Part shown: positions 38,001 through 43,759 of the stretch, one piece after another
Numbering within the stretch: position 1 is the stretch's first letter
Layout of the letters: each line of letters starts with the position of its first letter
Assembly: GCA_030035585.1 (NCBI GenBank)
Contig: CM057468.1
Span: 52,076,145-52,140,144 of the forward strand
Length of the DNA stretch: 64,000 nucleotides
Direction of reading: 5' to 3'
Source: Dugong dugon
Taxonomy: Eukaryota; Chordata; Mammalia; Sirenia; Dugongidae
Position numbers and translations under genes: made by a program
The notes under the pieces: generated by a model
What the model was told of the DNA's origin: nothing
The model's database searches: none
The model's input: the letters and a program-made list of their open reading frames with translations, nothing else

Positions 38001-40789
38001 CTACAGCCTTCAGTATGGCATATACCTCAACATAAACGGAAAGCAAAGAGGACTTGAAGCACTTACTGATGATGATCAAAGACTACAGCCTTCAGTATGG
38101 AATACACCTCAACATAAAGAAAACAAAAATCCTGGACCAAGAAGCAACATCATGATAAATGGAGGAAATATTGAAGTCGTCAGGGATTTCATTTTACTTG
38201 GATCCACAATCAATGCCCATAGAAACAGCAGTCAAGAAATCAAATGACATATTGCATTGGGCAAATCTGCTGCAAAAGAACTCTTTAAAGTGTTAAAACG
38301 CAAAGACATCACCTTGAGGACTAAGGTGCACCTGACCCAAGCCATGGTATTTTCAATCGCCTCATATGCATAGGAAAGTTGGACAATGAATAAGGAAGAT
38401 CAAAGAACTGATTTTGAATTTTAGGATGCTGATGAAGAAAACTGAATATACCAGGGACTGCGAGAAGAACAAACAAGCCTGTCTTGGAAGAAGTACAGCC
38501 AGAATGCTCCTTAGAAGAGAGGATGGTGAGACTGTGTCACATGTTATCAGGAGGGATCGGTTCCTGGAGAAGGACATCATGCTTGGTAAATTAGAGGGTC
38601 AGAGAAAAAAGAGAAAGACCCTCAATGAGATGGACTGACACAGTGGCTGCAACAATGGGCTCAAGCATAGCACTGATTGTGGAGATGGCACAGGACCGAG
38701 CAGTGTTTCATTCTATTGTACATAAGGTCGCTATGAGTCGGAAGTAACTTGACAGCACCTAACAACAATAACAACACTGCCCTTGTCAGTCATTCTCGGT
38801 GAGTCTCTTCTGTACTATGATGTTGAACAGAATAATACAATATAAACATAATGTAAATCACCTTCAAAGTAAAACTGTACAGCTTGCAAAGAAGCAGGAT
38901 TCCACGAAGTTTATGAAGTGATACTGGAGAACTGCTTGAATTACAGGCAAAGCCACTGACAAAAGGAGAATCCAGTACCTTTAAGGTCAGTTAACCATCT
39001 TAGAAGAGATCTGGTTGCTCACCAAGTACCTATTTTCCCCTTCCTACTTAGTAAGAGAATTCTGATTTTTCAGTAACTGTAATAGTTATATTTATATTCT
39101 AACAAGAAACAAACAGATGTTAACACAGTCTAAAGCTAAGTCTAAGAAATGGATGTGGATCAATTTTTAAATCCAAAGAGCTAAACCTGTAGGTCCCAGG
39201 CTATCCGCTCCTCCTTAATTAAACATCTGATGCTGCAGCCCAGTTGCATCCTATCTATTTAAGGAAAGAGGCAATGCTTTACAATGCTATATCCCATAAA
39301 TGAAAACACATATATTTGGAGGAGAGAGAGAATACTATAAAGTCCTTCACAAGTTTAAGTCCTGGTGAACTGCAGTTTACAGGCAGACACCAGTTAAATG
39401 CACAAGCAATTTGAAGTTACAGTGTTGCAGACACAAAAAGGTTGAAGCAAGAGAACAAATGTGAAAATAGACACATGAAAGTAAATTACATAAAATAATA
39501 ATTCAGACTCTCACAGCTACTTCAGCACAAAGGCCAGGAACAATTCAAAGGCATTCCTACGGCTATCTACTGCACTCCTGCTATGCACCAGGCACTGTAC
39601 ACCCACTGTGCCAGGAACAAAGACAAGGCTCGGGCAGTCAGTTTGCTTTAAGAAACCAGAAGTTAATATCTTTATAAAAATCTTAAATTCCTCTACTGTT
39701 GTCCATGTTTCTATGAGAACCACTAGATAAGCAAACTAGATTTTGCGGTGACTCATACACACATCCTGCTTTTGTCTTATTGGAAAACAAACAGGACCAC
39801 AGTCACAAAACTAAGAAATTCCCGTAAATCTCCTTAGCTGTGTAGTTTCTATAAGTAACGCTTACGGAATCAAAAAGCAACCAAGTGGATTTTCTATGCT
39901 TATCGGTACATTAGATGTTATGGAATGAAAAAACAAAAACTAAAACCTCTCTAGCCTACCTTCTCCGGCGTTAAAATCTGTTCCTTTCATAGCCCACCTT
40001 TCGCGGATGTGCTGAAGACTTTCATGAATGCACCACACATCAAAGGCAGAACAAAGAGCTCCTCTCAATAACAGGGGCGCACGGTGCCCTTAAAAGATAG
40101 CATGGTATTTATCGATGACTGTTTCTGCTCTGAATTTAGTTAGTTCAAATAACAAGTACAGGAGAATTTGTCTTCAATTAGCTCCACCCGGGTAACACAG
40201 AAAAGGGGCGGAGATCCCTATTTTAAGAGTAGCTGATTTCAGGGCAGCAACACGCCTCCCTTCGGTGGGGTCTTCAGATTGGGCTGTGCCAATAAATTTC
40301 TTCACACCTTAAATTTCTACGACACCTTAAAACGGCTCGTCAGTGGAAGGATCCTCGCCTCACAAAGAGATAACTAGGGCAGCGCTGTTATACAACCGAT
40401 ACCCGACGCTGAATGCGCCAGGCTGAGTCCCCCAGGAGTCTGACTTTGGAGCCACATCATCAGCAAACGTGGAAGCACTTTTACTCGAGAACTATTTATT
40501 ACGACCCCTCTACTAACAACAGCTTCGCCTGCGCGCGAAAATGCAGGGAAAGGTGAGGACAGAGGGAGAAGGTCGCGATCCCAGGGCGCCAGTTTCGGCC
40601 CAGGGAGAAAGAGGCTCGAGTTCCAGACCACCTCCCCACTTCCGTCCGTCACTCCCACAGAGGCGATACCTGTTTCCGCATGTTATTCATGACACCCATG
40701 AAGCCAGCCAACAATTTAGCTTCTTCTCGAGCAGCAAGTTTCTTCTCGGTCTTTTTCTTGCTGCTCTTCTCCACCCCGGAGGCTGCCAT
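8986..40789 (-). CDS. KLHL7: KLHL7 gene, coding exons 1-6 (5' part of gene)
   Basis: Kelch-like protein 7 is a substrate adaptor of the CUL3-RBX1 ubiquitin ligase: BTB binds CUL3, BACK extends the interface and the Kelch propeller binds substrate. Six exons join in frame to 793 nt (residues 1-264 plus one base; the human protein has 586). Introns are 20560, 1289, 334, 5656 and 3172 bp, all GT-AG, with exon-end phases 0,1,2,1,0,1. BTB runs from about residue 44 to 140 and BACK from about 146 to 248. Numbering places Ser150 and Ala153, the sites of human dominant retinitis pigmentosa changes, in the normal state. The Kelch repeats and stop codon lie beyond base 1. I recognised the gene by protein similarity read by eye, and the exact phase match of all six exons makes a pseudogene very unlikely. 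Confidence 0.97.
9161..9944. other. Intron 5 of KLHL7, proximal part
   Basis: AT-rich intron with a 16-base T run near 9428. No repeat family was recognised. Confidence 0.45.
9945..10745 (-). mobile_element. Old LINE fragment (probably L1M 3' region), antisense, split by an AfroSINE
   Basis: Contains 'AATAGTTTTAGATGTATAGAAAAGATGCAAAAATAGTACA', then after the SINE 'CATTTAGTTATCATGTC', 'CTCAGACTTTCCTTG', 'GACCTTGACAGTTTTGA' and 'CTGGTCAGGTATTTTGTAG'. This is a well-known interspersed mammalian sequence that I place by memory in the L1M group. The family name is less certain than the fact that it is a repeat. Confidence 0.5.
10117..10326 (+). mobile_element. AfroSINE (long form)
   Basis: AACCCTGGTGGCCCAATGG head, then the extra central segment of the long form (AAGACCTGGCAATCTTCTCC..TAAAGATTACAGCC), CTATGGGGCAGTTCC and a degraded tail ending in an ACC repeat. 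Inserted in the older LINE fragment. Confidence 0.88.
10925..11132 (+). mobile_element. AfroSINE (long form), diverged
   Basis: Shows TTTCTGGGTGGCGCAAACTG, ATCTGGTGATCTGCTTCTGA, CACAGCCTTGAAAACC and GGGTTGCTATGAGTTGGAAC in order; the long central segment is present. Confidence 0.88.
11141..11592 (-). mobile_element. MaLR-type (MLT1/MST-like) LTR, antisense
   Basis: 'CCTATTGTTGCTATAACAAA', 'TTAGTGGCTTAAAACAACAC', 'CACTGGGTTAAAATCAAGGT', 'CCTTCCTCCATCTTCAAAGC' and the terminal 'CATTATTCTGCCTACCA' follow a widespread mammalian LTR read on the opposite strand. The subfamily was not resolved. Confidence 0.6.
11600..12332. other. Intron 5 next to exon 5, no recognised element
   Basis: Unique-looking sequence. 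It contains the short dyad 'GAACTGGTTCGAACTGGTTTG' near 12161. No further exon was found. Confidence 0.4.
12333..12508 (-). CDS. KLHL7: KLHL7 exon 5 (residues 148-206, BACK domain)
   Basis: 176 nt encoding [19 protein letters not shown] through [11 protein letters not shown], the first half of BACK. Ser150 and Ala153, whose substitution causes human RP42, are both present as in the normal human protein. The acceptor is TGTTTAG|GTATAAG and the donor GATCAG|GTGACT, phase 0. The open frame runs past both splice sites, so the splice signals and protein similarity, not the frame, set the limits. Confidence 0.97.
13085..14100 (-). mobile_element. Old L1 ORF2 fragment, antisense
   Basis: 'CTTGTAGAATGAGCTGGAAA', 'AGTCTGGTAGAATTAACCC' and 'GCACTGTCATCAGAACGTGG' follow the complement of mammalian L1 ORF2. 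Heavily decayed, with no usable frame; the limits are approximate. Confidence 0.5.
14398..14875 (-). mobile_element. MaLR/ERVL-type LTR, antisense
   Basis: 'CAGTTACCTATTGCTGCAAG', 'CAATTCTATGGGTCAGGTGA', 'AAAGCAAGTCACATGGCCAAGG' in part, and 'GTCACATTGCAAAGGGG' are diagnostic of a common placental MaLR-like LTR on the opposite strand. Two small overlapping open frames here are chance frames in the LTR. Confidence 0.6.
14885..15030 (-). mobile_element. L1 3'UTR fragment, antisense
   Basis: 'CATAAAATTTACTGTTAGAG..CACATTCACCATACTGCC..CCATTACCAC' resembles the common antisense L1 3'UTR segment. Short and diverged. Confidence 0.4.
15285..15692 (+). mobile_element. Internally deleted RTE derivative with inverted 5' segment
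   Basis: 'CCAGCATCATAGCAACATGC' plus 'AAGCCACCACAGTATGAC' is the complement of the RTE 5' end. It is followed in sense by the RTE leader (TAGACTAGGAAGAAAGGCCT..AAAACCTTATGG) and then directly by the RTE 3' end (GGAGGGATCAATTGCTAGAG..GGTTGCCATGAGTTGGA..AACTAACAACAACA). Endonuclease and reverse transcriptase are absent. Confidence 0.8.
15881..16380 (+). mobile_element. Solo LTR, complete (500 bp), perfect 5-bp target duplication
   Basis: Begins TGTCATGGATTGAATTGTGT and ends AGATGACTAAGACA (TG..CA ends). GTATC flanks both sides (15876-15880 and 16381-16385). It has AATAAA near 16312 and the conserved GGTTCCTGCGCTGAGATGC block. The 5-bp duplication fits an ERVL/MaLR-type or class I integrase. 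No internal proviral region is present. It lies in KLHL7 intron 4, antisense to the gene. Confidence 0.92.
17229..17397 (+). mobile_element. AfroSINE (short form)
   Basis: GAGCCCTGGTGGCACAGTAG head, GTTCGAATCCACCAGCCCC box-B region, CTATGGGGCAGTTCTACTCT and a tail GACGGCAGTGGG followed by T/G-rich DNA. Confidence 0.93.
17560..17682 (-). mobile_element. AfroSINE fragment, antisense
   Basis: 'GTTGTCATCAAGATGATTCTGACTCATGGTGACCCC', broken here into GATTCTGACTCATGG and CCATAGGGTTTCAATGGCTG, is the complement of the SINE tail and middle. The head is missing and an MIR follows directly. Confidence 0.7.
17683..17895 (+). mobile_element. MIR
   Basis: 'CTAGCTATGTGATCTCAGGC', 'CAACTTCCTTATCTGAGAAG' and 'GGATTAAATGAGACAATCC' are the MIR core and 3' region. 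Confidence 0.8.
18165..18289 (-). CDS. KLHL7: KLHL7 exon 4 (residues 106-147, end of BTB)
   Basis: 125 nt encoding [19 protein letters not shown] through [15 protein letters not shown], the C-terminal BTB helices and the 3-box-like linker to BACK. The acceptor is TTTGCAG|GATTTC and the donor TTG|GTAAGG, phase 1. Only 334 bp of intron separate it from exon 3. Confidence 0.97.
18624..18717 (-). CDS. KLHL7: KLHL7 exon 3 (residues 75-105, BTB)
   Basis: 94 nt encoding the middle of the BTB fold, including [18 protein letters not shown] and a FAYTA helix motif. The acceptor is TTTTAG|CTAAC and the donor GCTAG|GTGAGT. It begins by completing the Thr75 codon and ends at phase 2 inside the codon for Arg106. 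An overlapping open frame in the same region is only a shadow. Confidence 0.97.
18928..19138 (-). mobile_element. AfroSINE (long form), antisense
   Basis: Complement order: tail (TGAGTCTATTTTTGACTCAT), CACAGGGTTTTCTAGGCTGT, GGTGGGTTCGAACCACTAAC (box B complement) and CGCCACCAGGGCTTC head. Lies in intron 2, between exons 2 and 3. Confidence 0.92.
20007..20109 (-). CDS. KLHL7: KLHL7 exon 2 (residues 41-74, BTB)
   Basis: The 103-nt exon opens the BTB/POZ domain with [19 protein letters not shown] and ends SHFFNLMFT. The CDV and [11 protein letters not shown] segments are typical of BTB-Kelch proteins. The acceptor is TTAG|AAAACT and the donor A|GTAAGT. It ends at phase 1 (one base of codon 75). 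It lies 20.6 kb from exon 1, across a large repeat-rich intron. Confidence 0.97.
20110..21230. other. Intron 1 next to exon 2
   Basis: Mostly unique-looking. A short 'GACTATGCTAGGCACTGGGA' near 20967 is an L2/MIR-like fragment. No exon was seen. Confidence 0.4.
21235..21357 (+). mobile_element. AfroSINE long-form 3' fragment
   Basis: Starts in the central segment (GAGATTACAGCCTAGGAAAT), then AGCAGTTCTACCCTGTCCT, GGTTGCTATGAGTTGGAAT and a CAACAACAACA tail. 5' truncated. Confidence 0.85.
21600..22480. other. Intron 1, no recognised element
   Basis: Relatively GC-rich intronic DNA with short chance frames. No repeat family or exon was recognised. Confidence 0.4.
22485..23097 (+). mobile_element. 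Solo LTR, variant subfamily (613 bp)
   Basis: Starts TGTAATGGTTAAGGTTGTAT and ends ACAACCTAAGACA. Flanks AGTGG (22480-22484) and GGTGG (23098-23102) differ by one base. The leader 'CAGCTTGGCTGGGCCATGATTC' matches the other solo LTRs, but the 3' half differs and holds three tandem copies of an about 27-bp unit (22540-22615) and a CA run (23021-23048). Confidence 0.8.
23021..23048. repeat. (CA)n microsatellite
   Basis: Uninterrupted CA dinucleotides inside the 3' part of a solo LTR. Confidence 0.95.
23822..24040 (+). mobile_element. AfroSINE (long form)
   Basis: AGTCCCTGGGGGGCACAAAT head, GTCTGGTGATGTGCTTCTGA central segment, CCCTATGGAGCAGTTCTACT and a CAACTAATAACAACA tail. Confidence 0.9.
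24055..24262 (+). mobile_element. AfroSINE (long form), second copy in tandem
   Basis: GTTAAAAGCTTGGCTGCCGA head, CGTAAAGATTTACAGCCTTG central segment, AGGCAGTTCTACTCTGTCCT and a GACTCGATAGCAATGGGTTT tail. About 15 bp separate it from the previous SINE. Confidence 0.9.
24265..27690. other. Intron 1, 3.4 kb without a recognised element
   Basis: Both strands were read for exons and familiar repeats without success. Composition is even, with many short frames and no domain. It could include internal sequence of an old ERV whose LTR may be the candidate at 27700-28230, but nothing here shows that directly. Confidence 0.35.
27700..28230 (+). mobile_element. Candidate LTR of an unrecognised endogenous retrovirus
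   Basis: A TATA-like CTATAAAAG (28009-28017) is followed about 165 bp later by AATAAA (28182-28187), then a short segment ending CACTAACA. The spacing and order look like U3-R-U5 of an LTR. The 5' limit is a guess, and no second copy or target duplication was found. Confidence 0.3.
28505..31661 (+). mobile_element. RTE (BovB-like) LINE, near full length, decayed
   Basis: 5' end TTTTGTTGTACTGTGGGGGC. Endonuclease remnants at 28900-29640 include [17 protein letters not shown] and [17 protein letters not shown]. Reverse transcriptase remnants at 30100-31130 include [14 protein letters not shown]; the YADD box is damaged. The 3' tail is GGTTGCTATGAGTCGGAACC..CACCTAACAACAACAA. Multiple stops and indels mean it is not active. 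It lies in KLHL7 intron 1, antisense to the gene. Confidence 0.92.
31861..32385 (+). mobile_element. Solo LTR, complete (525 bp), perfect 5-bp target duplication
   Basis: Starts TGTAATGGACTGAATCGTGT and ends AGATGACTAAGACA. GTAAG flanks both sides (31856-31860 and 32386-32390). It contains the shared blocks ACTTGGTTAGGCCATGATTC and GACCCAGGGTTCCTGCAC. It lies in KLHL7 intron 1. Confidence 0.92.
32390..32930. other. Intron 1, no recognised element
   Basis: An A-rich start (AACAAAACAAAACA) is followed by unique-looking DNA. Confidence 0.35.
32935..33195 (+). mobile_element. MIR-like fragment
   Basis: 'GGTAACCATGTATAAGAC', 'TAACACAGTTAGTAAGGAAA' and 'GGATTCACACCCAGATCTG' follow the MIR 3' side, where a patient-record-like 'ACACAGC..AGTAAG..GGATT..ACCCAG' order is usual. 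Confidence 0.6.
33200..34190. other. Intron 1, no recognised element
   Basis: About 1 kb of AT-rich unique-looking sequence; no exon. Confidence 0.4.
34200..34416 (+). mobile_element. AfroSINE (long form), diverged
   Basis: AAGTCCCTGGGTGGTATAAA head, GGTCTGGCTATCTACTTCTG central segment, ACCCTATGGAGCACAGTTCT and GACAGCAACTGGTTTGG tail. Confidence 0.85.
34690..34937 (+). mobile_element. L2 LINE fragment
   Basis: A pyrimidine-rich 'TTTTCTTCTTACTCTGCGC', then 'CATCCTCTAGGTGATATC', resembles the L2 ORF2 stretch 'CTCTACACTCTCTCCCTAGGTGA'. It is interrupted by the next AfroSINE. Confidence 0.5.
34938..35137 (-). mobile_element. AfroSINE (long form), antisense, perfect target duplication
   Basis: TCCAACTCATGGTGACCACA tail complement, TCCATAGGGTTTTCAAGTGT, CCAGGCCTGTCTTCTGAGGC central segment and CACTACGAAGGGACTCCT head complement. 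The 10-bp repeat TGATATCAAC flanks it exactly (34928-34937 and 35138-35147). Confidence 0.93.
35148..35290 (-). mobile_element. L2 LINE 3' end, antisense
   Basis: 'ATTTAACAAATATTTGAGCA', 'CCTATGTGCTAGATGCTGGC' and 'CTGCCCTCATGGAACTTAGA' are the complement of the L2 3' end. Confidence 0.75.
35592..35805 (+). mobile_element. AfroSINE (long form), diverged
   Basis: TGGGTGGTGCAAATGGTTAA head, CCTGGTAATTGACTTCCAAA central segment, AGCAGTTCTACTCTGCACAC and an ACTAACAACAATAACAAC tail. Confidence 0.88.
35825..37365 (+). mobile_element. L2 LINE (ORF2 reverse-transcriptase region), decayed
   Basis: Reads along the L2 ORF2 path: 'CTTCTCAAAAAAGTGGCCTC', 'CAGACAATTCAAAATTG' (the equivalent of the YADDSQ region), 'GGGCATCGCAAACTTAATGT', 'CTCCAAAATCTCTGGAATAT' and 'CTTATAAGGCTATGTGTGAG'. 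All frames are broken. An MIR lies inside at 36838-36960. Confidence 0.6.
36838..36965 (+). mobile_element. MIR fragment in L2
   Basis: 'TAGCTAACATTTATTGAGAA' and 'CTTACTGGATACCAGGTACT' are the MIR 3'-region signature. Confidence 0.7.
37385..37663 (+). repeat. Unclassified palindromic AT-rich repeat, copy 1
   Basis: Holds two 24-nt inverted arms, 37427-37450 and 37547-37570 (TAATCTAC..TATTAT against ATAATGC..TAGATTA). Its outer part, CAGACCTAGGCAGAAAATTA, matches the complement of copy 2 near 41810-41835. A 35-bp AfroSINE tail fragment (37453-37490, antisense) lies between the arms. I do not recognise the family. Confidence 0.65.
37664..38775 (+). mobile_element. RTE LINE, 5'-truncated, with 82-bp tandem duplication
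   Basis: Begins in the reverse transcriptase and ends with GGTCGCTATGAGTCGGAAGT..CACCTAACAACAATAACAAC. A 147-codon open stretch (37804-38247) keeps [14 protein letters not shown] and [11 protein letters not shown], the B and C motifs of the polymerase. Bases 37958-38039 are repeated at 38040-38121. It is broken elsewhere by stops. Confidence 0.9.
38780..40525. other. Intron 1 next to exon 1
   Basis: 1.7 kb with a possible MIR/L2 scrap (TGCACCAGGCACTGTACACC near 39582) and rising CG content from about 39960. No other exon was seen. Confidence 0.4.
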
Positions 40790-41240
40790 CCTCCCTCAGC
40801 TCGGTTCACACCCGGGGCTCGCCGGGTCGGGCGAGGGGTTGCAGGCTCCCGGCACGCGAGGGCTTCTGTTTACCAAACACTGCGGGCGGACTGCGGCTGC
40901 AGCGCCCTGCTCTCCAACGAGCGGGCGAGCGAACTGCAGCGGGCAGGTGGGCAGACGGCGGTGGCTCGGTCACTGAGGAAAGAAAAGGCCTGGCGGCCCC
41001 GTCAGGAGCTCCCGGGCAGGCGACGTCGAGAGCTCGCTTGCGTCCCGGGCAGAACCGGAGCCTGGCGGAAGAGCCTACAAACTCCCGACTTAAGGGAATG
41101 AAGAGGCGGCGCTATGAAGGGAACAGGGGCGGGGCATTTACGTCACAGTCGTGCGCCGCTCGGAGCGACTCATCGGTACCGCTGTCGCCTTTGTCCCTGC
41201 CCGCTGCGGGGCGAGTTTTGCCCCGCAGCTCGCCCTAAGT
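40530..41240 (-). promoter_or_regulatory. KLHL7: CpG island and promoter of KLHL7
   Basis: A sharp block rich in CG dinucleotides, against a CpG-poor AT-rich surround, spans exon 1 and about 450 bp upstream. It contains a GC box (GGGGCGGGGC, 41126-41135) and, in KLHL7 sense, a CRE-like TGACGTAA (complement of 41138-41145). No TATA box is evident, as is usual for broadly expressed genes. Transcription probably starts within 40800-41150, but the exact site cannot be read. Such islands often fire in both directions. A long plus-strand frame here looks like a by-product of GC content. Confidence 0.85.
40670..40789 (-). CDS. KLHL7: KLHL7 exon 1, coding part (residues 1-40)
   Basis: Contains the start codon at 40789-40787 in a strong context (A at -3, G at +4). 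It encodes 40 codons beginning [17 protein letters not shown], a Lys-rich N-terminus, and ends MNNMRKQ before the BTB domain. The donor is CAG|GTATCG at 40670/40669, phase 0. No in-frame or other upstream ATG occurs on this strand until about 41137, which supports this start. The 5' UTR continues to higher coordinates inside the CpG island, but its start cannot be read from sequence alone. Confidence 0.97.
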
Positions 41241-41359
41241 CGCGTGTACACTTGTCTGGCCAAGAAAAGATCGATTTTCCAGGCTTCGATTACATGTCGA
41301 AATACACATACACACCGATATATTTGATAATTGGTAGGCAGAACACACTGAAGTGTTTT

Positions 41360-41462
41360 CCCATTACTGTAAGCTCGATGGGAACAGGGTTTGTGTTTTC
41401 TTCACTGCTGTATCAGAGCCTGGCATATTGTAGGCGCTCAATAAATACTTATTGAATGAATG
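41360..41462 (+). mobile_element. L2 LINE 3' end
   Basis: 'TGTAAGCTCGATGGGAACAG' to 'GGCGCTCAATAAATACTTAT' and the TGAATGAATGAA terminus. It lies just outside the CpG island. Confidence 0.85.
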
Positions 41463-41887
41463 AAAAAATATCACATACTGAAAGTTAAAGATTTGTTACA
41501 TGGAGCACAATGTTTATTTGCAGAAGTTCATAAAGCGAGAACACGTATTACCCTTATGTCCCCTTGGCGTGGGATACCTGCCTGCTAGGCTGACTTAACT
41601 CCTACCCAATATCTGAAACTAAATCAGGTGTTAGCTCCAGAAACCTTTAGTTAGGTTTCCCCAGTATTCTACGAGAACACGAACCGCAATCACAGCACTC
41701 ATGAAAATGCTTTTTGTAACTAGAAACATTTATTTTTCTAGTGTATGGTAATATACAGGATTATTTGAAATCGTACATTGTTTTACACTGTGAAAACTTT
41801 CTACATATGCTCTTAATTTTCTACCTAGGTCTATATAAGAATATATAGAGACATGTTTTATGCAAAATAATCTACACTGAAACATTT

Positions 41888-41894
<7 letters not shown>

Positions 41895-41930
<36 letters not shown>
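41895..41930. repeat. (TG)n microsatellite
   Basis: A pure TG run followed by a short TA run, inside the palindromic repeat. Confidence 0.95.
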
Positions 41931-41938
<8 letters not shown>

Positions 41939-42009
41939 GGTTGCTATGAATCAGAACCAACTCAATGGCACCTAACAACAATATACAGTGTAACATAATA
42001 TATAATGTA

Positions 42010-42010
<1 letters not shown>

Positions 42011-42052
<42 letters not shown>
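42011..42052. repeat. (TA)n microsatellite
   Basis: About 40 bp of TA dinucleotides between the palindrome arms. Confidence 0.95.
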
Positions 42053-42055
<3 letters not shown>

Positions 42056-42594
42056 TTTTAATAGTGTAGATTACATGTAATATCTGTTACAAAAGAATAA
42101 AACCTCTTTTGTGCACTTTGTCTTTTTTGCTTTTAATCTAGAGGTTCTCAAATGTGCTTCTATTTTGATTAGTCAATAATTTGAGGATTTAGGAGTGGAC
42201 TGTGGCAACAGGAAGTAAAAATTGACTTAACAGCAATGGGTTTGGGTATTTAAAATTTCTTTTTTATCCCTAATGAAATTATAAATGAGGAAAGTTTTGT
42301 TCGCTTGATTAAATGGCCTCAGACAATGAAGAGTAAAAGCATTTCTGAAATTTTTTAGATTGAAAGGAAATGGAAATCTGTCTTTTGCTAACTCTGAAGT
42401 CTTGAGAGACACTATGAGTTCATGATTCAAAGGCACGAATACAGGTGATGAAATTGAGTGCTACTTCTGTAAAAAGGCAAAAGAAACAAGGGACAGCATC
42501 CTTAGTACTTGATATTGGAACAGTCCTTATATAGAACACCAAAGGTCATGGAAGATTCATGGTATTCAGAGTTCAAAGAAACCACTGAGATCAT

Positions 42595-42835
42595 ATAACG
42601 CCGAGGTCAAGCATGAGGCTCAGGAGTCTAACTGCCTGGATGTAAAGTCAAGCACCCCTACTTTCTAGTTGTGTGACTTTAGGCAATTTGCTTAACTTTT
42701 CTTATGCCTCAATTCTCTTATCTGTGAAAAGGGGGTAACAGAACCTACCACATAGAATTGGTATAAGGATTACAAAAATACTTAGAATGGTGCCAGCAAA
42801 GACAAGCCCTCAGTATTACTCTACTGAGTTAATAA
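42595..42835 (+). mobile_element. MIR
   Basis: 'GACTTTAGGCAATTTGCTTA', 'CCTCAATTCTCTTATCTGTG' and 'GGTATAAGGATTACA' mark a nearly complete MIR. Confidence 0.85.
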
Positions 42836-43078
42836 TATTAACTATTATTTTATTAACTATTTTTATTTAATCCAGCATTTCTTAAAATGTGTTCCACAGA
42901 ATACTAGTATTATGAACCATGCCTCCTGCCTCAAAATAGCTTCCTCGGTAACACAACTTTGGGAAATGATTGTAAAATATGTCCTGCTTGGAAAAAATTC
43001 CAAAATACATTTGCATATTAAATGCCTATAGAAGACCTGCAGTAAGAAACCTTTACAAATTTGTTGTAGTAGACGGCC

Positions 43079-43430
43079 TGTATGGATTGAAATAGAGTCT
43101 TTAAAAATGTTAATATGAGATCATAGCAGAGTATGGTGGATCCTAATCCAATATGAGAGATGTTCTTATAAAAGAGTAAGAGACACAGAGGGAAGATGGC
43201 CATGTGAAAATGGAGGTGAGATGGAGTTAATGCTGCAGCCGCAAGTCAGGGAATGCCTGGGGCTACCAGAAGCTGGGAGAGAGATTGGCACACCAAGGAT
43301 TGCTGGCCAGCACCTGAAGCTAAGACAGAAAGCATGACAATGCTGATATCCTGTATTCGAACTTCTAGTCTCCAGAACTGTGAGAAAATAAATTTCTGTC
43401 ATTTTATGATATCCCTATGAAATTAATACA
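43079..43430 (+). mobile_element. MLT1-like MaLR solo LTR
   Basis: Starts TGTATGGATTGAAATAG and ends AATTAATACA. It carries the typical 'AGACACAGAGGGAAGATGGC', 'CTCCAGAACTGTGAGAAAAT' and AATAAA. Flanks CGGCC (43074-43078) and CTGCC (43431-43435) match 4 of 5. Confidence 0.85.
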
Positions 43431-43581
43431 CTGCCCCTTGAGATATCAACTTAGCCCATCCCCCTATTCCATGAATTATTACTCTTCTATCCACTAGGAT
43501 GAACCCCTAAAACTATACTTGTTCTATGGAACCTCACCTCTACTAATCTCAGCTTATTGGATCAAGGCTGAACACCTGTAC

Positions 43582-43751
43582 CAAAACCAAAACAAAAAAT
43601 CCCCTTGCTGTCGAGTCAATTCTGACTCATAGTGACCCTACAGGACAGACTAGAACTGTCCCATAGTGCTTCCAAGGAGCAGTTGGGGGATTTGAACTGC
43701 CAGCCTTTTGGTTAGCAGCCAAACTCTTAATCATTGCACCACCAGGGTTCC
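43582..43751 (-). mobile_element. AfroSINE (short form), antisense
   Basis: TGCTGTCGAGTCAATTCTGA tail complement, GGTTAGCAGCCAAACTC and CACCACCAGGGTTCCT head complement. CCTGTACCAA occurs on both sides (43575-43584 and 43750-43759), so the duplication overlaps the element ends. Confidence 0.93.
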
Positions 43752-43759
43752 TGTACCAA

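Larger units (their letters stand above)
41735..42105 (-). repeat. Unclassified palindromic AT-rich repeat, copy 2 (inverted)
   Basis: The complement of copy 1 at 37385-37663. Shared landmarks are TACCTAGGTC (near 41823), TAATCTACACTGAAACATTT (from 41868) and GTAGATTACATGTAATATCTG (near 42067). The two arms here are 41868-41890 and 42052-42073. It is expanded by a TG run, an RTE tail fragment (41939-41985) and a TA run. Confidence 0.65.

Noticed and set aside
37804..38247. 147-codon frame with a YADD motif as a possible gene
   Set aside because: It is a fragment of a 5'-truncated RTE reverse transcriptase with a frame-shifted duplication, not a host gene.
40541..41101. 186-codon plus-strand open frame opposite KLHL7 exon 1
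   Set aside because: It lies in the CpG island, where stop codons are rare, is low in recognisable motifs and is antisense to the true exon. No splice or protein evidence.
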